64,000 bases of DNA from Lunularia cruciata (lineage: Eukaryota > Streptophyta > Marchantiopsida > Lunulariales > Lunulariaceae). Within the stretch, counting starts at the first letter, position 1, and each line of letters begins with the position of its first letter. Both the position numbers and the translations under genes were made by a program. The notes beneath the pieces are model-generated. The model did not search any database. It was given only the letters and a program-made list of their open reading frames with translations, and was not told where the DNA came from. Positions 1-12,210 of the stretch are shown here, piece after piece. The DNA lies in contig OX419756.1 of assembly GCA_948567375.1 (NCBI GenBank), forward strand, positions 67,930,552-67,994,551, written 5' to 3'.

Positions 1-2388
1 GGATGCAGAGCTTGAAAGAGGGCCAGGTCACTATGGACTTGGACTTTCGATGGGGAGGGGATCCCAGCATTGTACTCGGAGTACACACCATTGTAGGAGC
101 TGTTCTGCCAGTGCAGGTACCAACTTCAACACTGGAATTGTGCCTTAAACTATACAACATAGACGTCATAATATGCATTTTCAGACCATTTTGAGGTTCA
201 ATCAACGTCTGTTCCATGATGCCATAATTTGATGTGTGTTACAAGTCGGTCAGTAGTGCCTACCTTTGCTAGGAGCAATTTTAATTCCTGTTTATATGTC
301 GTTTGTCCTCTTTATTGCTTTCTTGGGACGTCAAATTTTACAGTAGGATCCAAAGCATAAATGCTTCTAACAAGGGGATCATTGAAACAGCTGAAGAACT
401 TCAAATTTTTTGCGACGGTTCGTGTCATCTTTCAGCTTTGTGAGGAGATTCCTTGTATTTCAGCCGTTGTGGTTGCACTGTTGGCGAAGGTAAGTCAAAA
501 GAAGTCTGTCCGTTTTGCAGCACCGTGCATCTACTGTAATGATGATGAGATCACTTTACTAGTTATCACTTGCGTTATGCAACTATCTTGATGTGAATAT
601 GAGAATGTAGGGGTTTAGAGAGTCTATAATGTTCTTTCACATTTTGAATCTAACTTGCAACTGATGAGTCTTGAAAATTGTGCAGCCTAAACCTGAGATC
701 AAGTACACGTTCAAAGTTATTGGGGGTTCGCTCACAGCTGTTCCCGGTCTTTCGGACATGATAAGGGTAAGAAGCGCAGCTCATCTGTGTCGTATAGAGC
801 CTGAGTGGTGTCAGTTACCTTCTGCCTTGTCAATCGCCTCTCATCTTTTGAAGTGGAGAATCTCAAGTAGTAGTTTGTGAAACTATTTTGAAAAGAAAAC
901 TCTTTTACGGTTGCCGAAATATTATAGTTTGCTGTAACATAGAAGCTAATATAAGTGTGTAAATTCATACAGGATTTGGTGGAAAACATTGTCACGGACA
1001 CCTTACAATGGCCACAACGAATCGTTGTGCCAATTTCCGCAAGCCCTGACATCAGGTTCTTACTGTGAAACCTTCGTACGACCCCGCCACAAACAATATA
1101 TTCGTTGCTCTCTAGCCCTCTTGAACTCCAGAATTCTCATCCGTTTGTCGACTGATTTTCATGTCTGGATGGATGCAGTGATCTGGAACTGAAGCTCCAG
1201 GGCCGGGTTACGTGTAAAGTCGTGAAGGCTGAAAATTTGAAGAACATGGAGATGGTAGGCAGGTCTGATCCGTACGTGCAACTCTATGTCCGACCTCTGC
1301 ACAAGTATAAAACCGTGGTGATTAATAACAATCTTAACCCGGTCTGGGACAAACCGGACGGGCTGTCAACGTTCTTTCTAAATATTCAGGACCATGAGAC
1401 ACAGGTCATACATTTTACGGTAAGACCTTCCTACTTCTGCTTAATGTTCCATAGCTCCATGGGATTCGTCTTTGGCTATCAATGAGAGCACTGTGGTCCT
1501 GCTTTTTGGTTTTCAAAAGAAAATAACTCGTCCAAGACCGGAGCTTGAAAACTAGAGATAAATGTACCTGAAGAGGTTGTATGTATAGCCTTTTGAAGGT
1601 ACAAACTGATGGATCTGTCACTCTATCTTTTGTGGTGTTCTTCCTTCAGGTTCTTGATGAAGATATGGGCAGTGACAAGACCCTTGGATTGGTTACATTT
1701 CCTATCTCAAAATTGCTCCCAGATCAGCCAGTAACCGTCCAGCTGCCATTGCTTCCATCTTTGGATACGGATCGCGTGAAGGACAAGAAAGATCGCGGCA
1801 CACTTACTGTCGAGGTAATGTTCTGAATCGAACAGGGTTTTTACAGGCCACCTTCGGATCCTTAAGATTTTACATAAATTCACTTTGATACCAATCTGCT
1901 AGTATAGGAAAGGCAAGGCTGTCCAGCTCGAGTAACCAAGTTTTATTGCGTGCTCGATAAGGGCGACAAGGAACATACTGATCCTCGTATGCTTTTTGTG
2001 ACTACACAGTGTCGTACTGATAGTTCTAGAGAGGTGAACTGTTCTTAGGAATGTGAACTCACTGTAGGCATCTTTGCGCTGGGTATTGCAGCTCAATTAC
2101 CATGTCTACACCAAAGAAGAATGCGAACGAGCTATGGAAGGCGAAAAAAAGGAATTGGAACTCAAAGAAAAGTTGAAAGCGGAAGGCGTTCTTAACAGCA
2201 CTGCAGATGCCGTAACAGGAGCAGTAGGAGGTGCTGGAAAGCTAGTCGGAAGTGGCGTCGGAATGGTTGGTAGCGGCATTGGTATGGTCGGAGGAAGCAT
2301 CTTGAAGGGAGGGAAAATGGTCAGCAGAGGGATGACTATCGGGAACATGTCTAAGAAAACGAGGGACACGAATGGAGCAGCCAAGTAA
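1..2388 (+). CDS. Plant synaptotagmin / E-Syt-like C2 protein, C-terminal exons (5' end outside window)
   Basis: Seven exons joined by GT-AG introns keep one frame: 1-116 (frame from base 3), 391-489, 686-766, 973-1055, 1179-1419, 1650-1814 and 2092-2388 (stop). The first four encode the end of an SMP lipid-transfer domain, with family-typical pieces such as FEWGGDPSI-like, EEIPCISAVVVALLA and LQWPQRIVVP. Exons 5-6 encode one C2 domain (GRSDPYV, NLNPVW, and LDEDMGSDKTLG with several acidic calcium-loop residues). The last exon is a charged linker followed by a glycine/valine-rich tail (GSGVGMVGSGIGMVGGS) ending in basic residues, as in the plant NTMC2/SYT family. Known relatives tether the ER to the plasma membrane and bind lipids. 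The N-terminal membrane anchor is not in the window. A small oddity is WDKPDGLSTFF where relatives usually have WDE-F-L. Family assignment is firm; the exact paralogue is not known. Confidence 0.88.
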
Positions 2389-4243
2389 TGTAAAGCAGAG
2401 ATATCAGTGGAAACGCTCCTGCCTTATATGATACCGGCCATTGACTTCTGAACTCTTGCCGGTACTCAACTCAACTTAATCATCGTTAATTCCGACATCC
2501 TCCTCCCAAAACTACCTGGGTTATGACGTAATCACATAGTTTCACTGGCATGGTTGGTCACACTGACCAGGGAATCGGTGGTGATCTCAGATCTCAGTCT
2601 CAAAGCGTGCTCTCTGAAGTACTGGTGTTCTGAGAAAGGCTGAAGAAGTGTTGCTTTTCTCAAGTCTTTTAGAAGGCCCTTCTAGCATGACACCTACCCA
2701 ATACCAGCTGCCACGTGGAAGGCTGTCATTGTTGAAAAGCTGAGGCAGGTGCCCTGTATCGTTCTTCCCTTACTGTTTGGTCCGTGGGGCAGAATGTGAA
2801 CGGCACACTTAAGCAGCACTTCCTTCAATCGACGAGTTTACGAAGTCCTGTTTCTTGCATTGTAAACGCTGGGAAGCGCAGGTTGATTCTGCCTGTAAGT
2901 TGTCGATATTTTGATGATACGCGTTCACAGGGTTGCGACTGCTGGCATCGTTTTTCTGTCTTAACACCTCGGTTGAACCTCACTTAAATTTACGTCATAT
3001 ATAGATGAATCCAGTTTTAACAGCAGCTAGCAACAGCCTCAGTGTTTAGCCACTTCTCCAGCAGGTTGGAAGGCATGCAGTTGGTGGAGAATACACGTGG
3101 CAGGAAAGTAGTAGGTGGAAACAATAGTCTGTCATGAAGGCGGAATGGCTCTCTTATGGATATATTTTCCCAAGTCAAGCTACTAGTGGCAGTACAGGAC
3201 CTTCTTGTATCCATCTCATTTGAATTAGTCTCGCACCACGTTAGGTTAGCTCCTCCATCATGAAGCAGCCGAAGCTCAGTTACGGGATCACTTACTTCAG
3301 CGTCCACTATTATTGATTGACCAATGCAGTTCAAGCATTATTTGTAACTATGGCTAGTTTTTCGCTGCACTAATAGGTCAAATCCTACCAGGCTCCCTGA
3401 GACATCTTTGGATGTTCAAATGCTGGGTGAGTGCCGTTTTGTGTACTAAATCGTGAAAGTATGGCAGGGCCGAAATGTTGAGGAATCATCGCTTCCAACT
3501 TCCTGGCATCCGTTTTCTCAACATGACTCTTTACACATGTTGCGGAACTGCATAGCAACAGTTTTACCCTGGGACATCATGTTAGGTTTCCTGAATTTCC
3601 AAAAGATGGAAATGCTACAGATATAAATAAGGCGTCCTCCCATTTATCGTTGACCCAGTGGGGACAGGAGGTTACCGATATTCTTCGCTAACGAACGGTC
3701 TTGTCAGTAGGCAGTGCCAACATCAAATTAGTGGGTGTTTGAGACGTTAAATAGTTTTCCCAGTTCCCGTTTGATGACATTTTACCGTGATACGTGTGGA
3801 GTAGACTGCCCTGTGCTGCAATCACAAGACTAGTTGTCTAGATGGCGTTGTCACGAGGCATTTCAAACGTTTGCTATCCAGCGTCTGTCCAAAATCGTTG
3901 TTGAAGGTTGTTCTTTCACTTTGATTCTCAGTGTGAAAGAATCTCCCCCAAGTGGAGGCAATCTCGTGAAAATGTCAATTCCGAATCCTCTTCCCGAAAA
4001 CATGAGCATTGTTCACTTCAATAAAGGGACGAGTAAAATCATTAGTGCCTGCACAGTTTCATCCTCTACAAAGAGACGATGTCATATCCCTTGTGAGTTC
4101 ATCATCGACCTTTCTATAACTGAAAGATTCTGTCATGCTCACTTACAGATTGTCAGTGAGTCGAGCAACCCCCGAAAGTCTATATCATCTGATACATTCT
4201 TCTCCACAGTTCTCAACTCGAACTTGAAACGCGAGGGCCAAAA
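2389..4243. other. Intergenic: no supported gene
   Basis: This is the space between the convergent synaptotagmin and phosphoglycerate mutase genes, so it should hold both 3' UTRs. Open frames of 105 codons (3017-3334, minus) and 137 codons (3834-4247, plus) show no recognisable domain. The second overlaps the antisense of the mutase 3' end. I see no repeat or RNA gene. Confidence 0.5.
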
Positions 4244-6858
4244 CTAGATCAGAGAATCAAACTCTCCTTTGGTCAAACCCGAACAATTTGGTCCATCCCA
4301 GTCGGGACCGTTACGATGCGTCACTTGGTCATCCTTCGGTGGCAATATGCAGAGCTGGGCAAAGCTGCGCCCGTCGTAAGCGTATGCGTAAGGCAAAGCT
4401 GTCATTACCTGCAAGCAGCGCATATGAAGTATCAGATGTCTTGTGACCCGAATAATGAGCAGAGAAAATGAAGACTATAACTGGCGTCCAGTAAGGCACC
4501 TGTAAGGCAAGCATGTCTTCTTCCGTCAGACCGGACAGATATGAAATGATGCACCGCAACACATTTCCATGTGCCACAACTAGCACGTTTCGTCCTTCCC
4601 TGAGCCTTGCTTCTATCGTCTGCTCAAAGAACCGAGTCGTCCTCTTGTAGGTATCCTGAAAATTGGCTTCCAGGTCAGGCAATTGAGTTGAAGGTTCTCA
4701 ATAACATGAGCAATCTAGTCGTGGAAATTTTCTTAGTCTTGTGGACACAGAGATCGATGATGTGCCCTTATCTATCTTTGCATTCATGTTCACTGCAGAT
4801 ACCATTCATCTCTGCTTTCGCTGCTAATTGTTACATGATCTTATTTGTTTCTTGAACAACATTACTACTGCCTACTATATTTCAGTACATCAGGTTTGAC
4901 ATCATTTATGAAAAGCTGGTGTTGTTATCCCCTACACAAAGCACGAGAATGAGATGGATACCTGCAAACTTTCTCCATTAGGGGGTCGAGTATTATGACT
5001 CCTGCGCCATTTTTGCACCAATTCTTGACCAAACTCCTTGTTAGCTGCGTCTTTACTCAAGCCCTGTTTACGAGTCCAAGCCAGGTATTGTCTCTGTTTA
5101 ACTCGGACATCATTCAGCAATGCAAAAAGTGACAGCATAAAAACTCATCAGCTATGACGAGAAATGGATGAAGCACCTGCAGATCACCGTAGCAGCGCTC
5201 GTTCAGAGCAGGATCTGCATAGACGGGGACCATCTGACAAGAAGCATGCTCCAAAGCATTTGCTGCAGCATCTCGCAGTCTCAACCGGTTCTCATCTCCA
5301 GTTTTACCATTTCCGTAGAATCCGCCTCTTATCAGGACGGGGACACGTTTGTACTTGCTCTGAATTAAGATTCATAAATACAGAAAGAGAGAGCACATTA
5401 GTTGTGTTCATAGCCGTTGTTAACTTGCATTCCATTTCAGCAAAGTTTTCCTTACAATTGATGATAGCGTCAGTGGTTTTGATACATGAGAGTTCAAAGG
5501 CAAGATTGGAGACACAATCTTTCTTCAGGACTCTTGTATTACAGTTGTGTACATGTTTCAAGTACACCCACGCACTCAAAAGACTCCTGGACATGCAGAG
5601 CCAGAATTGTTAAACTAGTAGGTGAGCAGAAGGAGGACGAGTACCTGGGTCATGGCGATCAGTGCAGTCTGCTTTGAACGGACAAGCCGGCTGGTGAATA
5701 TTATGTCAAAGTCAATTTCCCTAACAGCCTTTCCACCTGCCAGCGCTTCCATGACTCCTTTCTCAGTCAGCGGAATATCTACATCTCTATGGATAGACAG
5801 CAATTTGAAACGTTTCAGACGCCTTCAACAAATATCTCTAGAACACAAATCCGCAGTCGTCAAGCAGATGTAGACTCAAGTGCATGCTTAGTAGTGAAGG
5901 AAGCAAAATTGTGATTAGGTATGATCCATCTTTTACCATCTTGAGTCTTATACGCCTAATATTGTGTTCTGTTTCTTAGGGTCTCTATGGGTAACCTAAA
6001 TGGTTTTCTAACCTTGCAGACGAAGCATATGAAGACTGATTCTGATACTTTACTTGGCTGTTAACATCACTGGCAAGAATCTGAACAAACTTTACATGTG
6101 GGATTCTTTTGCTAGAGAATGATGCAAATTTGGTGGTGGCTTCACATACCCAGTAAACAACTTCAGGTCGTTCCACATGCTCTCCCCTGCACCCAGACTT
6201 TCACTCCATCAGCTCATCGGCAATAATGAGATAATGTACGTGCCCAGACTTTAATTTTCAGTATCTGCTGCGGCTATTTTCCTTTGAACACTGCGCATCG
6301 AAAAGTCACTTATTCCTTATCTTGTGCGAATCTTACTGCTGCATAGGAAGTGCACCCTACGACGTGATGCCACAAAATCCAGAAATAGCTGAAAGCACTG
6401 GGAATTCTGTCTCATTCTGTCAGCTAACTGGCTTTCTATACTCTGAACTTCTGCACCTCATTTCAATTGGACTGTCACTCAGATTATCGTGGGCACATAT
6501 CGCAGATCACATCGCTAGCTGACTTGGAAAAGGGGCTCAGATGCATTCTTGATTCACCATACCCACCGTGGCGCATTAGGACGAGTTGTGTTTGCACTTT
6601 GACAGACTCAGCGCCACTCTTTGATGCACCAGAGATGATCACATTAGCGCCCGCAGCACCAGTTGCTCGTCGTCCCACCTCCGGAATGGAAGCCTCCGAT
6701 CTCACACGCAGATTCTTCTTCGCACTTCTCACGAGCTTGACCGCCCCGTATCCCGGTGAACTATTCAACAGAAAAGACGCTGTACAGTTTGCAGCATGAA
6801 TTCTACCGAAGCCATGGTGCCGATGCAAACTCATTATACTTATAGAATAATGGGCCAT
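4244..6858 (-). CDS. 2,3-bisphosphoglycerate-dependent-type phosphoglycerate mutase, probably plastid-targeted
   Basis: Seven exons on the minus strand splice into a 358-codon frame: 6858-6567, 6186-6150, 5786-5645, 5359-5177, 5063-4962, 4655-4500 and 4408-4244. All have GT-AG borders and phases that fit. The catalytic RHGES motif is split by the first intron (RHG / ESMWN). The family motifs TSRLVRSKQTA, LNERCYGDLQGLNKD-like and WRRSHNTRPPNGESL follow, then the second histidine in AHGNVLR. The enzyme interconverts 3- and 2-phosphoglycerate in glycolysis through a phosphohistidine. About 85 residues precede the catalytic core; they are rich in Ser, Arg and Ala, which suggests a chloroplast transit peptide. 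The tail is about 30-40 residues longer than in bacterial enzymes. ATG at 6858 is the first in frame after an upstream stretch without ATG; ATG at 6834 is an alternative start. I see no frameshift or missing key residue. Confidence 0.9.
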
Positions 6859-8991
6859 TCTGCAGGTCTCTTCTTCTAACAATCCGTGGACTTTGATTGA
6901 CGTCACCTAATGAATCAATCCATTTCTAGGCATCAGATCAAGCTCACATTCTCCGCACGAAGGTATCCATCTATTTTCTCGATCCATTTACCCCTCGAGA
7001 ACATTGACTCTGAAATCGGTGAACTGTGGATAGAAGTCTCCGCATCCCTATGTCTCACTCGCTGAAACCCCAGTCCCTACAACGAAGGGTTTGGCTCGCT
7101 GATTTTAGTGAATGAAGCTGCCACCGTCAACCACAACAATAGAAAAGGAATTCAAACCTATCGAAACCGCAGCCAAATCCCAATAGACGAGGCAAAGAGT
7201 TGTTCCCTGAACTAGTGATGAACTAGTTATATGGGTTTATCCAAGAATTGGACACGCTCATACAAGAAGACGACCCCAAGCCGCAGCAAGCAGACCAGAA
7301 GTTGAGTGGTCAGTGGAGACGGGGCAACCTCTTCCGAGCTCAAATTGGTCACCCAGTCAGTTCTCCAGTTGAGACAGTCATCGAGGTTTGTTGGATTACT
7401 CCAGAATTGGAGGATCCCTCTTCCAAATGTGTTCAGAAGGCATGTGTGGTCGAATCCTGTACCAATGAGAAGGCTGGAAAGGTGAGGATCCAGGTCACGA
7501 AGGAGCCGTACAATGGCGGTCAATAACGGGTCAGTAACTGGCAAATAAGAAGCGTGATCGTGGGAGAACACCAAGTTCGAGTTGGGTTACAATTTGGGGT
7601 TTATGCATCCAATATCGGTACGGTGGAGCGTGGAGCCAATAGATTACGGGTAATCTGTTGTGGCATTCTCCCTTCCACCGGCTATACTCTCAAGCAGTCG
7701 TGATGCACAGACGACATGACCTTCGAGACAGGGCACTAATTCAAGGTTTTGATGTCGGAGTTACATACACCAACATCTGCATTGTAAAGGTAATCGTCAT
7801 AAGCCCCTTCGACAAAGAAGTTCCTAACGAGGACTTCTTATTAGTTGAAACAAGTGGAGAAATGTTACAGGAAAGAATCTTAGATAGAAACGGAGGATAA
7901 AATGTCAAGGAGATTACAAAATATAGGACAAATCTACAGGTGACAACGGATTTGCCATCAGTCGTTCTCCCAGAACGTATGTCTCATGTCCTACGCTCGA
8001 CGCTGGCTGAGAAAGCAAATCCCTCGGCAATCGGCTCACATGTTGTTTATCAAGGCATGTTTTTGAACATATGGCCGAAGGATTTCGTGTCTTTTAACCC
8101 TCTTCGAAGCGTTGGTAAGATGTCCTAAAACTACAGCTCAGATCCTGAAGCTGATTGACTGATCTTGACCTTGCAACCTCTGGCATACAGCTCAGGTCCC
8201 GATTCTGGAAACTGCACAACTATCTCGCAGATATCTCGATAGCACTGCGAAGCTCAAGCTGATGATATAGCTTTGATGGAGCTCAGGAAAACCATTGCGA
8301 AAAGGAAGAGAAGGCCATTCGGAATATACCATCACCATATCAAAAACTGCTAGAGGATTTCTACGGTGGAAAGAGATATACGATTCATACGTTTTGGTTT
8401 TAATCATCGAGTTCTTGTTGCTCCGCAGAAGTTTTCTCTAACACAATGCATCGATAGTACATAATGTGAGAACACTCTTGTCTTTGCCTCCTAGACGAGA
8501 AGTCTATGCTCCTTCTACTGTAGGTCTATTGCGTGGTATGGTTGTTCTCATATGCCTTGATGCGGGAGAGATCATCTTCACACTTACAAACAGAGATTTC
8601 GAATGGAAATTCCTAAATTTCTAATGAGAAGATGGTTTTGGAGGTGATCACGACTAATTCCCACCGAACTATCGCACATCTAGAATTCTTTCCAAATGGC
8701 AACTCGCGAGCTTTTCCAAGCAGAAAGAGATTGCCAATTGGATAAAAAGAAACGTACTCGACTCATGCAGTAGGACCCTGATCAGAACGTCAACAATGAA
8801 GGAATCATAACTCCTCCTTCAACATTAACTACTGCAGGATACACCGTGTTACATTGGAAGTCTTAAATACTGGCACCAAGATTCTTCTACCTATGAACCA
8901 AATGCTGACATTAGCCCTAATCTCTACTCATGCTTTTCCACAGGCCACTGATCTCTAATTAACTCAGCTCGTAAATCAATCGCATGGCCTT
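6859..8991. other. Intergenic: mutase 5' flank and F-box 3' flank, no confident gene
   Basis: The left side should hold the mutase promoter and the right side the 3' UTR of the minus-strand F-box gene. The longest open frame is 115 codons at 7227-7574 (minus), with no domain I recognise. Another of 80 codons is at 7658-7900 (plus). Neither has enough support to call as a gene. No repeats were noticed. Confidence 0.4.
6898..6905. promoter_or_regulatory. Palindromic TGACGTCA (bZIP/CRE-type) site
   Basis: A perfect TGACGTCA palindrome lies about 40 bp upstream of the proposed start codon of the phosphoglycerate mutase. This is a classic binding site for plant bZIP factors. It could be promoter or 5' UTR sequence, and a single 8-mer can occur by chance. 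Confidence 0.3.
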
Positions 8992-10308
8992 CTAAGGCAG
9001 CCTAGTCAAGGAAGGAACAAGGAGCTCAGAAGAAATCCGGGAGTAATCAGCTCTCATCATAGCGGAGCTGTTAGCCCAGTCGATATCGTAAGGTGCGCTG
9101 CCTACACATGAATAATCATAAGGCAGCATTTGTCCTCCCAAACGATGAACCCAAACCTTCATATAAACCGAGCCTCTCCAAGGTAGAAATTTAAACGGCT
9201 TAGGTTCCATCGACATCGCTACGAAGAACACTGTGTCGCCTTGTGCCAAGCAATGCACATCCGGATTCGGCCTGTCAGTACTCCGATTTATATCTTCATA
9301 TATCCCCTTACCAATGTTCTGCAATAGGAATTTATTCTCTTTCGAATGTTCTTTCGCAGAAGATCCCCCGGTAAGCTGGAAATAGTGAAGTCCACTTTGA
9401 TTTTCTCTTCTGGCTTCACTCAGTAGCAGAACCTGATGCCGAATCTTGACTAAACTTTTGGGAATGGCCCAGGTTGAAGGCATGTAAACCGAACTCCAGG
9501 TGTCATCTACAACATCGTATTTTAGCAGTAGCTGCTGATCAGTGTGCATTGCACAGTAGAAGTAATCCTCACCCGAGAGAGCATTGAGGAAGAAGGAGAA
9601 TCCAGGAGGGACTGCTTCTGTCCTCTTCCAGGAATCTGTACCGGAGTCATACACGAGAGTTATCCCTGGCAGTCCTTCCGAAACAAGTGCTACAATCAAT
9701 CGGTAGAAATTTTTCAGTGGATTGCAAACAAATCCAACTCGATAATAGCTGCCAAGAACGTCAAGTTCGCTCATTTTGCCAACAATGTCGTCATAAATCG
9801 GACATCCAATTTGAGGAATTTGTAATTGTATTTCCCTCTGAGTGATCGGATTCCAGATGACGAGTTCTCTCTTAATGCTAGACCTCAAACAAATCAAACC
9901 TCCACATGTGGCTAGGACTCGAAGGCTGCCGTTTGGCCCGGGGGTTTGAGGCAGGGTTTGCCATTTGCCTGAATGAAATGCAGTCAGGGGGAAATTGCAA
10001 GTTTGGATCAGGAAGCTCTTGGAGGAGTTCTTGTGAGAACCAGTGAATTCAGACGTCAGAATTTTCGTTTTCCAGTCTTTGCAGACCCCACAAAACCTCA
10101 GCAGGTCCGGGAAAGGGAGCTTAAGGCGAATAACGTCCAGAAGCTCAGCGGGAAGGTTCTTCCATAGTTCTGGATCCATAAAATGCGGATCTACACTGCA
10201 CACATCAATGCCAGTGCTACATCGCTGCAGCTCCGGGAGTGCTACCGATTGATCCTTCCGCAACCGAAGATCAGAGTTCCTCAACCGTGTCATTAGAGGA
10301 CACTTCAT
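8992..10308 (-). CDS. F-box / kelch-like protein
   Basis: This is an intronless 438-codon frame with a true ATG at 10308. Residues about 49-88 form an F-box (WKNLPAELLDVIRLKLP, then LLRFCGVCKDWK). Such boxes bind SKP1 and make the protein the substrate receptor of an SCF ubiquitin ligase. The rest (about 110-430) has the beta-propeller-like phrases of plant F-box/kelch proteins: LRVLATCGGLICL, ELVIWNPITQRE, FYRLIVALVSEG, TLVYDSGTDSWK and YFYCAM. The substrate is unknown. It is divergent from a homologous F-box gene 483 bp away, with the same phrase order, so the two probably arose by duplication. An upstream ATG codes about 44 residues before the box; MDPELW at residue 44 is a possible later start. 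Confidence 0.88.
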   Translation of the reverse strand: MKCPLMTRLRNSDLRLRKDQSVALPELQRCSTGIDVCSVDPHFMDPELWKNLPAELLDVIRLKLPFPDLLRFCGVCKDWKTKILTSEFTGSHKNSSKSFLIQTCNFPLTAFHSGKWQTLPQTPGPNGSLRVLATCGGLICLRSSIKRELVIWNPITQREIQLQIPQIGCPIYDDIVGKMSELDVLGSYYRVGFVCNPLKNFYRLIVALVSEGLPGITLVYDSGTDSWKRTEAVPPGFSFFLNALSGEDYFYCAMHTDQQLLLKYDVVDDTWSSVYMPSTWAIPKSLVKIRHQVLLLSEARRENQSGLHYFQLTGGSSAKEHSKENKFLLQNIGKGIYEDINRSTDRPNPDVHCLAQGDTVFFVAMSMEPKPFKFLPWRGSVYMKVWVHRLGGQMLPYDYSCVGSAPYDIDWANSSAMMRADYSRISSELLVPSLTRLP

Positions 10309-10791
10309 CTCGCTAAAACTGCCTACCTTGACAAAGAAAATTGCGCACTGAGACTACAACCTTGTTTTCCGCAGGCCAAGTACCATTGAGGGGTGGAGTT
10401 TAAGCGAGTGGAGAGTATTGAAAATTTGGATGCGCGAGATTACAGGGCGTGGAGACGATGATGACTTCATCAGATCAGCATCAGAGAGCTGGAAATTGTC
10501 GAGCTTGGGGTTCAACCGGATAGAAGTGTTCGTTGCCAGTTCGATCCAGTTGGAACCTGGTTTGAAATCTGCCTCAACGGTGAGTACCCACAGCTAGCTC
10601 CACCGTTCAACAAACGCTCCTAGAAATGGAGCGCTTGTTGAATACGGCAATTTTGAATCTGTCCACGGGTAAAGGGTTACCCCCAGCGATGTGCTCTTCA
10701 TTGTCGAGAATAGGGTGGCGGAAGTCATCATGCTCTTCTTACATCTAGCAGCAGCAGCAGCAGCAAATTCAAATCTCTCGTACTGAGCAGA
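10309..10791. promoter_or_regulatory. Shared divergent promoter region of the two F-box genes
   Basis: These 483 bp separate two divergently transcribed F-box genes and must contain both 5' UTRs and start sites. A short GCA/AGC trinucleotide run lies at about 10748-10768, just before the plus-strand start codon. No TATA box could be assigned with confidence. Confidence 0.5.
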
Positions 10792-12210
10792 ATGGGATCT
10801 CAAATATCAGTACCTACATGTACAACGGCTTACAGAAAACTGAGATACACCCGTAGTAGATCTGAAAGTTTCAGCAACTCTGCAAATCTTAAAAACCTCG
10901 ATCCTATGGTGTGGGGTAATTTGTCCGAAGACATTTTGGTTCAGCACATTTTGCCGAAGCTTTCTTTCACTACTCTTCTCAAATTCTGTGTAGTTTCTAG
11001 AGATTGGAGGAACTTCATATTGAATGCAAATACCTTGAAAAACTGCCACTCGTCCAAGAGCATTCTGACTCATACTTTAACCGTGCCTCTGAGAATCCTC
11101 AACACTAGTATAGATTCTGGGAGATGGGACAACCTACCCCCACCAATCGGAGTGTCGAATTCGAGGGTGCTGGCCGCAGGAGGAGGTCTCATATGCCTGA
11201 GCACGGAAAAATTCGGAGAGCTGATCATCTGGAACCCGATCACGAAGCGAATGAGAACTCTCCAGGTCCCAATGGATGTACATAGTGGAAATATTCTATT
11301 CCAAATCTTCCGGGCTAGTTACAGAACTCGATCCGTAACTGGACTGGTGATGCCCGACCTCATCTGCGCAGGAAATCTCCGGGTGGGCATGAATTATAGC
11401 CCCAGAAGAAATCATTACAGACTCATCTTAACAACAGCCAGCAAAGGCTTAACCGGGACGACTTTGATCTACGATTCTCGAACGAATGAATGGAGCGAAG
11501 GACCAGAAGTTCCAAAGGGTAGCAACTTCATCCTCAGCTCCATTCCTTCACAATGTGGACGATACTTCTACTGCGCCATGCGCAGTGGTATTCACAATTA
11601 CCTCTTGGAACTCGATATAGAGAACCAGGGTTGGTGTCACTTCAGAATACCCACAAACTTAGGTGGCATTGAGGATTTCATCGAGCACCGTGGCATGATT
11701 CTGCTGGTGACGCGACCGTCCCCGGGAAGAGAGACGTTTTCAGCATTTGAACTTCATATTGGCAGGTTTGGATCCTACGCGTGGAAAGATCGAACAAACC
11801 AGCACATGGCGGGGCTGCTTTCGAAGAAGGTGTATGGAGCCATGAGGACGAGAGAGAAGAACGTTCTTACGAAATTGGGAGATCGATACGTTCAGTGTTT
11901 TGGGAAAGGTGATATGCTCTTCTTCGTTGGAACATCGATCGAAAAGTGGAATATTAAAGATGATCTAGCGCCAATTGGACATTATGAAAACGAGATGAAT
12001 TCCTGTCACGCCTTCTGTAATTCTAAACAGCAACAGCTCCCTGCGCCTGTCGTTGAGACCAAGGGAATCAAGACTTATCTGAGAGTGTGGGTTCACGACA
12101 CTTCGACCGACACAATCCTGCATTTGACTGATTGGGATTTCGAGAGTTATGATGATCACAAGCTTCTGTGCTTTCAATTGTTCACTCCGTCACTCAGCAG
12201 TCAGCCTTAG
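10792..12210 (+). CDS. F-box / kelch-like protein
   Basis: This is an intronless 472-codon frame starting at ATG 10792. The F-box is at residues about 40-78 (WGNLSEDILVQHILPKLS, then LLKFCVVSRDWRNFI). The C-terminal part repeats the phrases of the neighbouring minus-strand gene (SRVLAAGGGLICL, ELIIWNPITKRM, HYRLILTTASKGLTG, TLIYDSRTNEW, YFYCAM, LRVWVHD). Its likely role is substrate recognition in an SCF ubiquitin ligase; the target is unknown. It has about 34 more residues than the neighbour, mostly in extra loops around residues 165-200 and 400-420. No break is visible. Confidence 0.88.
   Translation: MGSQISVPTCTTAYRKLRYTRSRSESFSNSANLKNLDPMVWGNLSEDILVQHILPKLSFTTLLKFCVVSRDWRNFILNANTLKNCHSSKSILTHTLTVPLRILNTSIDSGRWDNLPPPIGVSNSRVLAAGGGLICLSTEKFGELIIWNPITKRMRTLQVPMDVHSGNILFQIFRASYRTRSVTGLVMPDLICAGNLRVGMNYSPRRNHYRLILTTASKGLTGTTLIYDSRTNEWSEGPEVPKGSNFILSSIPSQCGRYFYCAMRSGIHNYLLELDIENQGWCHFRIPTNLGGIEDFIEHRGMILLVTRPSPGRETFSAFELHIGRFGSYAWKDRTNQHMAGLLSKKVYGAMRTREKNVLTKLGDRYVQCFGKGDMLFFVGTSIEKWNIKDDLAPIGHYENEMNSCHAFCNSKQQQLPAPVVETKGIKTYLRVWVHDTSTDTILHLTDWDFESYDDHKLLCFQLFTPSLSSQP

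Noticed and set aside
2106-2384. 92-codon minus-strand frame with Pro-rich sequence
   Set aside because: It is the antisense shadow of the glycine-rich last exon of the synaptotagmin gene.
3834-4247. 137-codon open frame on the plus strand
   Set aside because: It lies antisense to the mutase 3' region, has no domain and no splice support.
7227-7574. 115-codon minus-strand frame upstream of the mutase
   Set aside because: No recognised domain or consistent gene context; its first ATG and splice sites are unclear.
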